A stretch of 64,000 nucleotides of DNA, taken from positions 3,466,062 to 3,530,061 of the forward strand of contig OX638379.1 of NCBI GenBank assembly GCA_951813605.1. Reading direction: 5' to 3'. Shown piece by piece: positions 44,581 through 53,163 of this stretch (within the stretch, counting starts at the first letter, position 1; every line of letters starts with the position of its first letter). This DNA comes from an uncultured Bryobacterales bacterium. Its GTDB lineage: Bacteria; Acidobacteriota; Terriglobia; Bryobacterales; UBA6623. The notes under the pieces were generated by a model. The model was not told where the DNA came from and did no database searches. It saw nothing but the letters and a program-made list of their open reading frames with translations. The position numbers were made by a program, and so were the translations under genes.

Positions 44581-45271
44581 GAAGGTACTCGCTCGATGAC
44601 GGAATCAACCTGAATTCGAGATGTGGTCCAGCTTCCCGTTGCGATTAGGCACCGTGGCGGGGTGCGCGCAGCCCGCGAATTCCGCCCACGGGGCATGGCG
44701 GGAGGCAACCGACAGGAGGCCAGCTGCTCTACGGCTCACATGGACACGGCAAAGAGGAAGTCCGCCAAGGCTCTCAAGAGCAAGCGCCGTGACGGGACCG
44801 AATCCAAAGAAGTCCAAAGCAAGGCAAGTCTAGCAGATCATGCCAAGCGTAAGTCGATTCAAATCAAATATTAGATTTGTCATATAGATTAAGATAAAGT
44901 TTTAATTCATTAAAAAGTGTAGCGTCCTCTCGAAGCCTTGGCAGATGCTCATCTAGGACAGGGACTGCCACGGCGCGTGGACGCGAACTCCCTCCATGGC
45001 TACTCAGTGACGAGCAGCGCGAGCAGCTGGAGCCGTAAGCGCACTCGACATTCATGCCGCGAGGCTTGGTCCTGCGGGCCCGCATCGTTGTGGCCGTTGC
45101 CGGGGGATTGACGAACACCGGGGTCGCGGAGCGCAGAGTGCCTCTCCCTCGCCGAGTTACGGGCGCCAGGCCAGGGGTCGCCGCGGGCAGATCTGGGCTG
45201 GCAGCTTCCAGTCCCGCTGCCTCAAACGCCTCGCCCCGCCGCTCGCTGGATCCTCGCTAGCATCGCAGCCG
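44581..45271. other. intergenic with an AT-rich islet
   Basis: About 690 bases. A possible 44-codon lysine-rich open frame starts at the ATG 44741 (MDTAKRKSAKALKSKRRDG) and ends in the AT-rich block at 44856-44925, which shares ATTTGATTTGAAxCGA (minus strand) with the islet at 25205. On the other strand a frame ends FNELKLYLNLYDKSNI in the same block. No family recognised for either. Confidence 0.35.
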
Positions 45272-46912
45272 CTAGTCGACCGACCGCAGGGCCACCCGCT
45301 GCCGAGGCAAGATCAGCCTCGGTCGATTTTCCAGTAGACGGTTCCATGCAGCCCGGGTACTGTTCGGGTTTCCCGTCGCTGCATGCACGCGTGCGAGCAG
45401 GTAGTAGCTGGATTCGAGGAGGGGTTCCCGGCGAATCGCGCGTTCGATCTGTGCAATCGACTCTCTCCTTCGTCCTATGTCCCACCAGGCTGCTGCGAGC
45501 GAGTTGCGAAAGAGGGCTCGCTTCGGGGCCAATTGCACGGCTCGTTGCAAGGCGCGCAGACCGTTTCGCGGTGCCCCCGCCAGGACTAGGCCGGTCCCCA
45601 ATGCCTCCAGAATGCTCGCGTCCCGTTCGTAGTGCAAGGCTGCCTGCTTCAACAAGTTGACTCCCTCCTCGATGCTGTTGGCGACCGCTTCATCCTGACC
45701 CAGACGGATAATTGCGATACCGAGGTTGCGGAGCCCAAGCGGGCCCTCCTGCGGTTTCCATGGCCTGAGCTGCTGAGGCTGCACCGGATTCGCATGGGGC
45801 ATAGGCCGCCGGGCGATGCGGTGGTCCGTGAACGCGCTGTGGCCGCTGTCATGGGATTGCCGCTTGGGCATGTGGCACGTAATGCAGTCGTTCGCAAGCT
45901 CTGCGTGGTCGACATCGAGGGCTTGTTCGTGGCACGACATGCAGCGGCGGCTGAGTTCGGCGGCAGCTACCCCGGGCGGGGAGTGGGGGTCGTGGCAAGT
46001 GCCGCACCAGAGTTGTTCGCCGCTTTGCTCAGCGCATCGACTTAGGGCTAACTGCTCGACATGGCTCACGACTTGGAATCGGCGCTGTCCGGCCGCCCCT
46101 TCTGACCCGCCTATGAAGACTGACCAGTACTCCTCAAGACGCCGACCCGGCTCAAATGAGCCGAATGTCTGCCCGGGGTTCAAGACCCGAACCAATCCGG
46201 AGAGGTGGCACTGTTCACAGACACTATCGCGCTCGCGCGGCGGCGCTTTCGCCGGATTGAAGATGGTCGAAGCTCGGGGGGACTCCAGATGCGCTTCGGC
46301 ACGGCCGTGGCATCGGTCACACGAAATCGCCTCCGCGTCGAACGGCGGTACCCGATAGCGGTTGACCGATGCGGCGACAGGCCGAGGCCGTCCGGCGTGA
46401 CACCAAAGACAGTCGGCGGTGGCGGGCCGGGTGAAATCTGGATCGGAGTATCGCTCCATGCCGGGAGCCATTCCCCAGGTTTCGAGTTCTGTGTAGTACG
46501 TGACCGGGGATTGGAAAACGGCATCCCCCACGCGCACAAGGTAACCGAGGGCGGCCTTGCCGGAGCCTATCACGTAGTCGATAAGGTAGCTTGCCTCAAG
46601 TCCGCCCCGCTCGATGTGATGCACCATTCCACGTTCCGATAGTTCGACCCGAAACATCGTGCCCGAGTGGCCGTGATAGTAAATTCCCGTGGGCTGGCGG
46701 GAATCGGGACGAGAAATGGACCGGCCCATCCCGGAGCGAAGATACGCGTCCACCTCGTCCGGATGGCACGCTCGGCATCGCTCTGAAGCGTTTATCGGCA
46801 ACGCTGCGAGCAGGGCGCACAGAGCCAGGATGGTTCGGGCCCCAGCAGTTCCCGCCGGTCCCCGGCGGCTGGCATTCTGCTCCTCGCTGGATACCAGTCC
46901 TGCTGCCCGCAC
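45272..46912 (-). CDS. Seven-heme cytochrome c - TPR protein
   Basis: About 546 aa, exported. The start is a judgement: the frame is open to 47218, but a GTG at 46912 with AGGGG eight nt upstream places the hydrophobic signal (ARTILALCALLAALPINA) at a workable distance. Seven CxxCH motifs follow: CRACH (46-50), CLWCH, CDRCH, CEQCH, CGTCH, CMSCH and CITCH, spanning about 300 residues in the c554/NrfA-like spacing, with GHSGTMFRVEL and YLIDYVIGSGKAALGYLVRV between hemes 1 and 2. From about residue 400 come three to four TPR units (LGIAIIRLGQDEAV, ILEALGTGLVLAGAPRNGL, FRNSLAAAWWDIGRRRESI). This fusion is common in Acidobacteria. Likely a periplasmic electron-transfer hub; donor and acceptor unknown. 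Confidence 0.8.
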   Translation of the reverse strand: MRAAGLVSSEEQNASRRGPAGTAGARTILALCALLAALPINASERCRACHPDEVDAYLRSGMGRSISRPDSRQPTGIYYHGHSGTMFRVELSERGMVHHIERGGLEASYLIDYVIGSGKAALGYLVRVGDAVFQSPVTYYTELETWGMAPGMERYSDPDFTRPATADCLWCHAGRPRPVAASVNRYRVPPFDAEAISCDRCHGRAEAHLESPRASTIFNPAKAPPRERDSVCEQCHLSGLVRVLNPGQTFGSFEPGRRLEEYWSVFIGGSEGAAGQRRFQVVSHVEQLALSRCAEQSGEQLWCGTCHDPHSPPGVAAAELSRRCMSCHEQALDVDHAELANDCITCHMPKRQSHDSGHSAFTDHRIARRPMPHANPVQPQQLRPWKPQEGPLGLRNLGIAIIRLGQDEAVANSIEEGVNLLKQAALHYERDASILEALGTGLVLAGAPRNGLRALQRAVQLAPKRALFRNSLAAAWWDIGRRRESIAQIERAIRREPLLESSYYLLARVHAATGNPNSTRAAWNRLLENRPRLILPRQRVALRSVD

Positions 46913-47289
46913 GCGCAATTCCCCTGCACTTACCGTACTCGGTCCAGCTATCGAGATCGCGGTCTCGTCTCGATCGAGAGGCGAGCTGCCCGGCCCCGGC
47001 GTTTCCACTCCCCGCAATTCCGTCCGGCGGCCGAACTTGCGGCTGCAGCCGGTGCGACACGGATCGATGCCCTGCACTTTGCTCCAGTTTGGCCTGCGCG
47101 TGCCTTGTGCCTGCGAAAAAGCCCGCCGGGGACGGGTGCCTTCTTCTCGGGCCGCGCGTATAGCGCCGCGAAGGCAAGCAAGGAGGGCGAGAGCGATCCA
47201 TGCAGCCATGCTGCACAAGAGATGGGGGAGGGCCCCGGGAGCCGCCGAGCAGGCAGAGGCTTCAAACCGCCCAATGTTGCCGCGCTCAA

Positions 47290-48440
47290 GACGCCTGGTG
47301 CTGAGCGAGCAAGGAACACGCGGGGGTGCAAGACCTCTTCAGGTGAGGGCTGTGGAGCCGAACGCAAGTGAACCGCTGAAGAAGTGTCGGAAGCCAGTAA
47401 GATGGCGTCAGAATCGGGGGAGCACCCTGCTCTCCGGAGGAGTCCGGCAGGCAACCAGGCAACTGCCCGGGCGGCGTCCGGCATGCGGGCGGCGGGAACG
47501 CAGTCCGGGCTGCTGCGTCGAACGCGGCAACCTGCGCGGCGATGGAAAGAAAGAACCGCGATGACGACAGCGAAGCCTTCCCTATCGCAACAATGCAGCT
47601 AAGGAGAGCCAACAGACGACGGAAAGCCAACCAAGGAGGAGCAGACGTGGACGGCACGACGCTGGAGGAGTTCGAGCGGGACTTGGTGGCAACCTTTACG
47701 TCTTGTGGAGCCGGATGGCGTCGTAAAGTTAGATGCCGGCGCCCGTGAAGCGAGTCGAGATACCGCAAGGGGGCGACAGGTTTCGTCCGTTCGGGATACC
47801 GACGGTGGCAGACCGGGTGGCCCAGATGGTGGTCAAGAAGGTCTCGGAGCCGGACTAGGAGCGTGTGTTGCATCCAGACTCCTATCGGTAGCGACCGGGC
47901 AAGTCGGCGCTGGAGGCGGTCGGGCAGGCGCGGAAGCGCTGCCGGAGCACCAACTGGGTCTTGGACTTGGACATCAAGTGTTTCTTCAATCACGTCGATC
48001 ACGACCTGATGATGCGAGCGTTGCGCGGGCACACGCAGGAACGCCGGGTGCTGCTGGATGTCGAGCGCTGGTTGCAGGCCAAGGTGAAAACGCCGGACGG
48101 AACCCGGCAGGCGAGGTGCACGGGGACGCCGCAGGTCAGCGTTGCCAGCCCCCGTGTTCGCGAACATGATTCCTGCACTGCGCCTTCGAAGCGTGGATGC
48201 AGCGGAACTGCCCCGGCATGCCGTTCGAGCGGTACGTGGACGACGCCGTATGTCAGGGCCGGACGCAGGGGCAGCCGGAGCAACTGAAGGCTGCCTTGGA
48301 GGCGCGGTTCGCGGCATGCGGACTGGAGCTGCACGCGGGGAAGACGAGAATCGCCGACTGCAAGGATCGCAACCGCAAGCGGGACTACCCCGTGACGAGC
48401 TTCACGATCCTAGTGCTATCTACCGTTAATCCGAGGTGAA
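47290..48440 (+). pseudogene. Group II intron remnant with reverse transcriptase (LtrA-like) pseudogene
   Basis: The coding part (from about 47600) matches bacterial group II intron reverse transcriptases but is scattered over three frames: ANQGGADVDGTTLEEFERDL; RFRPFGIPTVADRVAQMVV with following in-frame TAGs; NWVLDLDIKCFFNHVDHDLM, RALRGHTQERRVLLDVERW; and GMPFERYVDDAVCQGR with GLELHAGKTRIADCKDRNRK. YVDD is the catalytic motif (normally YADD). At least three frameshifts and two stops make it dead. The 5' stretch 47290-47560 contains GGGTGCAAGACCTC, CCGAACGCAAGTGAACCGCTGAA and other blocks like intron domain I. The maturase domain, domain V and 3' end are missing, so splicing is impossible. 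Confidence 0.75.
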
Positions 48441-48522
48441 ATCGCGCGGATCCGCGGAAGAATTGCCGAAGAGGGTGACTTCACCCCGCGGTACCGATTG
48501 CAGGTCGCGGATGCGCCACGGC

Positions 48523-48951
48523 TCACTTGCAGCGCGCCAGGGTCCCGTAAAGGAACAGGCGAGGGTTGTCCTTGCGAGTCAAATAGGCCTCGGATCGCAG
48601 GCCGAGAATGGCGTTAGCGCCGGCCTCGAGCGCAGTCTCGCGAAGCGTCTTCATGCCCCGGATGGCCCCATCGGCGAGCGTGCGGCCGCCCAGCAGGCCC
48701 GTCGTGGGAAGCACCATCGCGGGAAACTGGTTGTGCGGCGATGGCAGGACCTCGCACACCATCCCCGGGACGCTGTCGGTGGTGACGATCCTGACATCGT
48801 TCGCCTCGTCCGGGGGGACGGCGCTGATGAGTCCCGTCTTGGTGTCGTAGTTGCCTTTCAGGTTGGTGGCCTGGGCCGGGGCGAGCTGCGCCACCGAGAG
48901 CAGCGCGGCGCTCGCGACGGCCAAGCGGATGGGTGTGCTGAACCGATGCAT
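48523..48951 (-). CDS. Secreted YbjQ-like (DUF74) protein
   Basis: 142 aa with signal peptide LAVASAALLSVAQLAPAQA. The mature part includes DVRIVTTDSVPGMVCEVLP, TLADGAIRGMKTLRETALE and AGANAILGLRSEAYL, ending LFLYGTLARC. The GMK.L.E.A...GANAILG.R segment matches the YbjQ/DUF74 helix and pore-lining strand; cytoplasmic YbjQ proteins form pentameric rings of unknown function. Here a signal peptide places it outside the cytoplasm, and an extra Cys (CK) ends the chain. Other possibilities are low; the helix motif is quite specific. Monocistronic. Confidence 0.65.
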   Translation of the reverse strand: MHRFSTPIRLAVASAALLSVAQLAPAQATNLKGNYDTKTGLISAVPPDEANDVRIVTTDSVPGMVCEVLPSPHNQFPAMVLPTTGLLGGRTLADGAIRGMKTLRETALEAGANAILGLRSEAYLTRKDNPRLFLYGTLARCK

Positions 48952-49497
48952 GCCGCTGTTCTAGCACAGCGCGGCGGCGCGCTCGATGGCGCGGCTGAGA
49001 GCACGGTGCAATTGCCGCACGTCAGTACCGCCCTGCATCCTGCCGCGGCCATCCGAGAAAAACGTCTTCTGGCTGCTGCGGAGATACGACCGGCAGGATT
49101 TCGAGAGCAGGCTCGTAGCTTGGGGCCTCCTTGCGCCCCGCCCGTTCGAGCACCCTACCGCTGCCATCCGTTTTCAATCTCAGCTGTCCCCGAAAAAGTA
49201 GTAACTCCAGCTCCAGGCTCGCCATTGTTTCGACCGAGACACTGGCGCCGTGACAGCCGGGGCCCACGCGCACTTTGGCGTTTCCAAGTTGGGCCGCGGT
49301 GACCGGCTCGTCCGACGCTGGACGGCCCGGGTCGAGCGAGCGGGCAGGCTGGCGGGAGGTCGATCTAGAGACGAGAAGCGCGACAAATCCTGGATGGGCC
49401 GATTGAGCGGCTCACCGTTTCGCGAACAGGACATTCCGGCACCAATTGAGGGCCCGGCCGGCTGGTTTCTGGTGAACGAAACACTGCAGGACGGGTG
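48952..49497. other. intergenic with unassigned minus-strand open frame
   Basis: About 545 bases. A minus frame without any start codon near its left end reads PVTAAQLGNAKVRVGPGCHG, then MASLELELLLFRGQLRLKTD, to a stop at 49022. Its composition looks coding-like, but I recognise no family; possibly another gene remnant. Confidence 0.3.
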
Positions 49498-50274
49498 CTA
49501 ATGGAGCTCCGGCGCGCGGTCCTCAGCCGCACGGGCCATGTTCCGGAGCATCTCCTCGAAGATCAGAACGTGCAGGGGATACAAGGCATACCAATAGAGC
49601 GAGCCTAGCCACCCAGCCGGGTCAAATTCAGCGATTTGCCGCAGTCGGCAGCCCGTGCCGTCCGGCTCGACTTCGAACTGCAGCCAATCTCGTCCCGGAA
49701 GACGCATTTCGGCATAGAGCCGCAACCGATGGCCCGGCTCGACCGCCTCGACGCTCCAGAAGTCGACCGTATCCCCCGGCAGCAAGCGCCGAGGATGCTT
49801 CCGGCCTCTTCGCAATCCCACGCCCCCGACCAACAGGTCCAGGAACCCTCGAAGACGCCAAAGCCAGTTTGCGAAATACCATCCCGTGTCGCCTCCGACC
49901 GCTTCGACGGCGGAGAAGGCCCGCTCGGCCGGCAATCGAACGGGCAAGGTGCGCGAATCGACGATTCGTCTTCCGAACCGAATCCCGCCCCAGCGCCGTT
50001 TCGTCTCCCGGGACGGCTAGGCGTCAGACCACCGAGTTTGGGCGAACTCCCGATCCTCGTTTCGCAATGCCCTTTCCAGGGCCTCGCCGACACTTCGAGG
50101 CCGAACATCGAAGGCTCGCAATGCCTTGTCGTCCCGCAAGACGGTCTCGTTGCGGACGCCATCAATTAGCTGGCGGCCAACCCTCGCGCATACCGGAGTT
50201 GCCAATCCAAGCCAAAGGCTGGAAAGGCGCGGCGTCAGCAAAGGAACGGGTATTGCCACCCTTCCTGTAGCCAC
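49498..50274 (-). pseudogene. SDR / DUF2867 fusion protein, 5'-truncated with internal stop
   Basis: One minus frame from 50274 to the stop at 49498 encodes the C-terminal two thirds of an NAD(P)-binding SDR protein with DUF2867: VPLLTPRLSSLWLGLATPV, GRQLIDGVRNETVLRDD, ALRNEDREFAQTRWSDA, then TAG (50017-50019), then in the same frame FGRRIVDSRTLPVRLPAER, GGDTGWYFANWLWRLRG, LVGGVGLRRGRKHP, and SLYWYALYPLHVLIFEEML. The Rossmann N-terminus is missing: the sequence to its left is a different gene. So this gene lost its 5' part by deletion and gained a nonsense codon. The short frame ending in the TAG is not an independent protein. Confidence 0.7.
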
Positions 50275-50545
50275 CCCTGCGCGCGAAGTTAAGGGTAAGC
50301 CGGATCCCCCAAAGAGAAACCAGCAGCGCCATCAGATTCAGGCGCGCGGAATCGAAGCCCATCGAGGCAGCGACCCAGGTGGCATGTACAGGCGGGCAGA
50401 TCGACCAGAGCCTGTCCACCCACGAATACTCCCGCGTGATGACCGACAGCAGCCGCGCGGCCGCGGCCAGAGCCACGCAAAGAATCACCATTTCGCCAAA
50501 CGGCGTCCCCGCAAGCGGGCGATTCCAACCATCAAGCTCGATCAT
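50255..50545 (-). pseudogene. DUF1295 (steroid 5-alpha reductase-like) N-terminal fragment
   Basis: The ATG at 50545 opens MIELDGWNRPLAGTPFGEMV, and continues with REYSWVDRLWSICPPVHATW and RLNLMALLVSLWGIRLTLNF, then ARRGGYRKGG. The SWVDRLWSI and R.NLMA.L..LWG.RLT.NFARRGGY blocks are typical of DUF1295 membrane reductases, with two hydrophobic segments. After GGYRKGG homology ends exactly where the SDR/DUF2867 remnant begins in another frame, so a deletion joined the two genes. About 60% of the protein, including the NADPH-binding end, is missing. Confidence 0.65.
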
Positions 50546-51262
50546 GGGATTCTCTGCTCATCCCCGCTCTGGAGAAGGCGCGCAGGCTGGCGGCCGCGCA
50601 GTTGAACTCGACGGAACTGGCCACCGCTGCGGGCGGTGGGAAAGTCGCCGTCGCTTGGGTAATCGGCCAGCGAGTACGCCCAGCCACCGATTGCAGCGAA
50701 GTCAGTGATGACCTCCACTCTGTCCGGAACGATCAAGCGAGCGGACCCTCCCTTAAGCTAACTTGGACTCTTGATCCGTCGGGCAGCCACGCGGCGTCGA
50801 GCCCGCGCGAACTCAAGAGCACGAATCAAACTATCCTACCGATCGTGCGCTGCCACAGTCGCATGGTTCGATCGCCGCTTGCTGACGCGATCATCGGCAA
50901 CGGAGCGCTCCCCGGAGCACCGGGCGAGAGCGAGGATTGGCAGCGTATGAGTTTTGAGGCTGTGAGTAATCTGGGCTGAATCTGGGTTCCAGGCCGTCAA
51001 GCTGCGGTCGATCCCGGCGCTAACTATGACTTTCGCGTCCACCAAGAGACAAAGCGACGGGAACTCGCGGATAGGGCCGTGGAGGCGCTGCGCGGGCGAG
51101 CCGGTCTTGGTGTCCCACGCGAAGGTTCTCGTACTTTCTGGAGCGCGGTCCGCTGGCGCGCTTCACCGGCCGAGCTCGCAGTTCCAGCGTCTTGGACGAG
51201 GGTAGCCGCGCTAAGCAGTGAGGATGCAAAGCCAGCGGCGGCAATTCTTGTCATTCCGCGGC
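50546..51262 (-). pseudogene. WD40-repeat protein remnant
   Basis: Frames alternate between recognisable WD40 blades: FAWDTKTGSPAQRLHGPIRE, then AKVIVSAGIDRSLTAWNPDS, then (shifted) MIASASGDRTMRLWQRTIG, then RGLDAAWLPDGSR and VEVITDFAAIGGWAYSLADY. ASASGDRTMRLWQ..IGR is a classic blade ending, and the C-terminal part matches WD40 proteins common in Planctomycetes and Acidobacteria. At least two frameshifts. A possible signal peptide (MTRIAAAGFASSLLSAATL at about 51255) suggests the original was exported. Confidence 0.6.
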
Positions 51263-51760
51263 CTCCGTTCTTGACGCCAGCACCGCGCTGCATTGGTTTT
51301 CGTATTTTCCGCATATCGCTCCCGCACCATCTCGGCCAGCCGGAGAACCTACTTTGCAAGGGGCGAATTCAGAAAAAATGTAGTCGGTGCTGACTGCGCG
51401 ACCGGATTCCGAGGCCGTAGAAGATGCGTACCTGTCGAAGCAAGTGCCTTCGGCTACCGGACGAAGATCGCCTCATCATTACAGTCGGAAAGCCGGTGCC
51501 TGTTGAACCGCGCGTCGCCTCCGACGAGCCATGAGGCCTGGATATGCGGTCGCCGGCCCTGCTCTGGCTGCCAACGAGATCGAAGGAGAGCAGGGCGAGT
51601 ACACTGAGAATCGCCGAAGCATCGAACCTGTCGGCCCGCGAATGGTCCCGTGACTCCGCCACATCCCGTTTCCCGAAGACGGCGCGGGGCTTTGCCGCGT
51701 CGCACCCGCCCGCACCTAGCGTCTTCGCCCGAACGGATTTGCGGCGCGGTGCCAGAGAGA
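51263..51760. other. intergenic before secreted protein gene
   Basis: About 500 bases, nothing recognised; several open frames are shadows. Confidence 0.3.
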
Positions 51761-52672
51761 GTGAATCGCGCCGGGATCGCGTGCCTCTTGGCCGCGGTCG
51801 CTGCGTCTGGAAACTTGGCCGACAAAGCGCTCGCACAGACCCTGGATGCATTCCGCCAATCCTCTTTGTCAAGCGTTCACGGAACCGTGAGCGAAGTGGA
51901 GTACGACACGGGCCTCATTGACTTGCCGCCCGGGTTCCTCGCGCATTCGCCTGTGGGAAGCGAGAGGGAATTCAGCTTCGGCGAGGCGGTTTGGATCCTG
52001 GCTTACAAGACCGCCATCTACGATGCCGCCGGATCGGAGCCGGATCGGAACTACCTCTGTCACACGTTCCTTGGAGATCGACCGTTTACGCAGCAACATG
52101 ATCCGAAGATGACCGCGATCTACTCCGACTCCTTCACGCGGGAAGTGCGCCTGCCCGAGGGGTTCGGTCTCTATGTCCAGGCTGGCCAGGAGCTGAATTG
52201 GCTGCCGCTGTTCAACAACCGATCGCGCGCCGGCACGCAGGTCGGCATGAGAATGGAACTCGCTCTGATCCCCGAGTCGGACTTGGTGCGCCCGCTCAAG
52301 CGCCTGTATTCGACGCTCCACAGCACGCAGATGCCGCACTTGTTCTTCGTTCCTCCGGAGCGTCATATGCAGCAAAGCGTGATCGGCTTCGGCTTCGAAG
52401 GGCGTATCCATTTCATGGGAACCCATGTCCACCCCTTCGCTGAGTCCATGGAATTGCACAATCTGACGCGCGACGAGCGCGTATGGAACGGTGGACCCAC
52501 GCTCGGTGACTCCGGGGAAATAACAGGATTCGATGTCTTCTCGAGCATTGAAGGCTACCCGGTGCGGCCAGGGGAGGCCTACCGAGCAAGGAGCTCGTAC
52601 AACAACCCGACGGACAGCGAGATCGACGCAATGGCCGGCCTGTTCATCATGTACTCGCTGGATTCCGAGTAG
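51761..52672 (+). CDS. Secreted protein of unknown function, possible copper-monooxygenase-like fold
   Basis: 303 aa. The GTG at 51761 is chosen because it gives a signal peptide (VNRAGIACLLAAVAASGNLA, cleaved near ALAQ); the open frame extends further upstream without homology. The mature part shows VEYDTGLIDLPPGFLAHSPV, SEPDRNYLCHTFLGDRPF, then MPHLFFVPPERHMQQSVIG, FEGRIHFMGTHVHPFAESM and ELHNLTRDERVWNGG, ending MAGLFIMYSLDSE. THVHPFAESMELH and the RH of PPERH could be metal ligands in a jelly-roll like those of PHM-type copper enzymes, but I do not recognise a family for certain. The intact frame and signal peptide make it a real gene. Confidence 0.65.
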   Translation: MNRAGIACLLAAVAASGNLADKALAQTLDAFRQSSLSSVHGTVSEVEYDTGLIDLPPGFLAHSPVGSEREFSFGEAVWILAYKTAIYDAAGSEPDRNYLCHTFLGDRPFTQQHDPKMTAIYSDSFTREVRLPEGFGLYVQAGQELNWLPLFNNRSRAGTQVGMRMELALIPESDLVRPLKRLYSTLHSTQMPHLFFVPPERHMQQSVIGFGFEGRIHFMGTHVHPFAESMELHNLTRDERVWNGGPTLGDSGEITGFDVFSSIEGYPVRPGEAYRARSSYNNPTDSEIDAMAGLFIMYSLDSE

Positions 52673-52765
52673 CGTCGCAGGAGCCCCCCGGCCCCTCAGG
52701 TTGCCACGTATCGCGGCAGGCAGGTCGGCCTGCCGTGGAATTCTTGGATTACCCCCGAAGGAGCC

Positions 52766-53089
52766 ATGCTCTACGCGCCGCACTTTCTGGCTCTGGCGTT
52801 GGTCCCCGTTCGTCGCAGCGGGAGCGGGCAACGAGCAAATTTCAGCGACCGAATCGAGCCGGTTTTCGCGCGCAACGGCGCCAAGTGCCCCGGAGGGCAC
52901 AATCCCGCGTGGGATTTGTCTGTCGACGGCTTAGATAGCCTCTTGCCAGGAGGCGGGCACGGACCGGCAATCCGGCCCGGGGGAGCTTCCGAGGGTTTGC
53001 TGACTGGGTACCTCCGAGGACAGCACGCCCCGGAGATGCCTCTGGGCGGCGAGATGCCGGATTTGCCCGGCGTCATTCCCGGGCGCTAA
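52766..53089 (+). pseudogene. Cytochrome c (PSC1-type) remnant with mutated heme motif
   Basis: 107-codon frame. After an N-terminal stretch it reads FSDRIEPVFARNGAKCPGGH, then DSLLPGGGHGPAIRPGGASE, GLLTGYLRGQHAPEMPLGGE. Planctomycete-type cytochromes have F...I.P.....C..CH followed by L.GG..GPAI.PG.PE.SLL......MP.GG. Here the CxxCH has become C-P-G-G-H, so covalent heme attachment would need a Cys that is absent, and the protein ends before the last helix. The reading frame is intact, so a heme-free descendant cannot be excluded, but a dead gene is simpler. Confidence 0.5.
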
Positions 53090-53163
53090 TAGGAGATACT
53101 GGCGATCCTGGGCAGCTAGCTCAACCGTCCGAGGACTGCGAGAATATTACAGTCTAGAAGTCC

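Noticed and set aside
44741..44875. Lysine-rich 44-codon frame
   Set aside because: Composition is suggestive of a nucleic-acid-binding small protein, but with no start signal and an AT-rich islet at its end I cannot support it.
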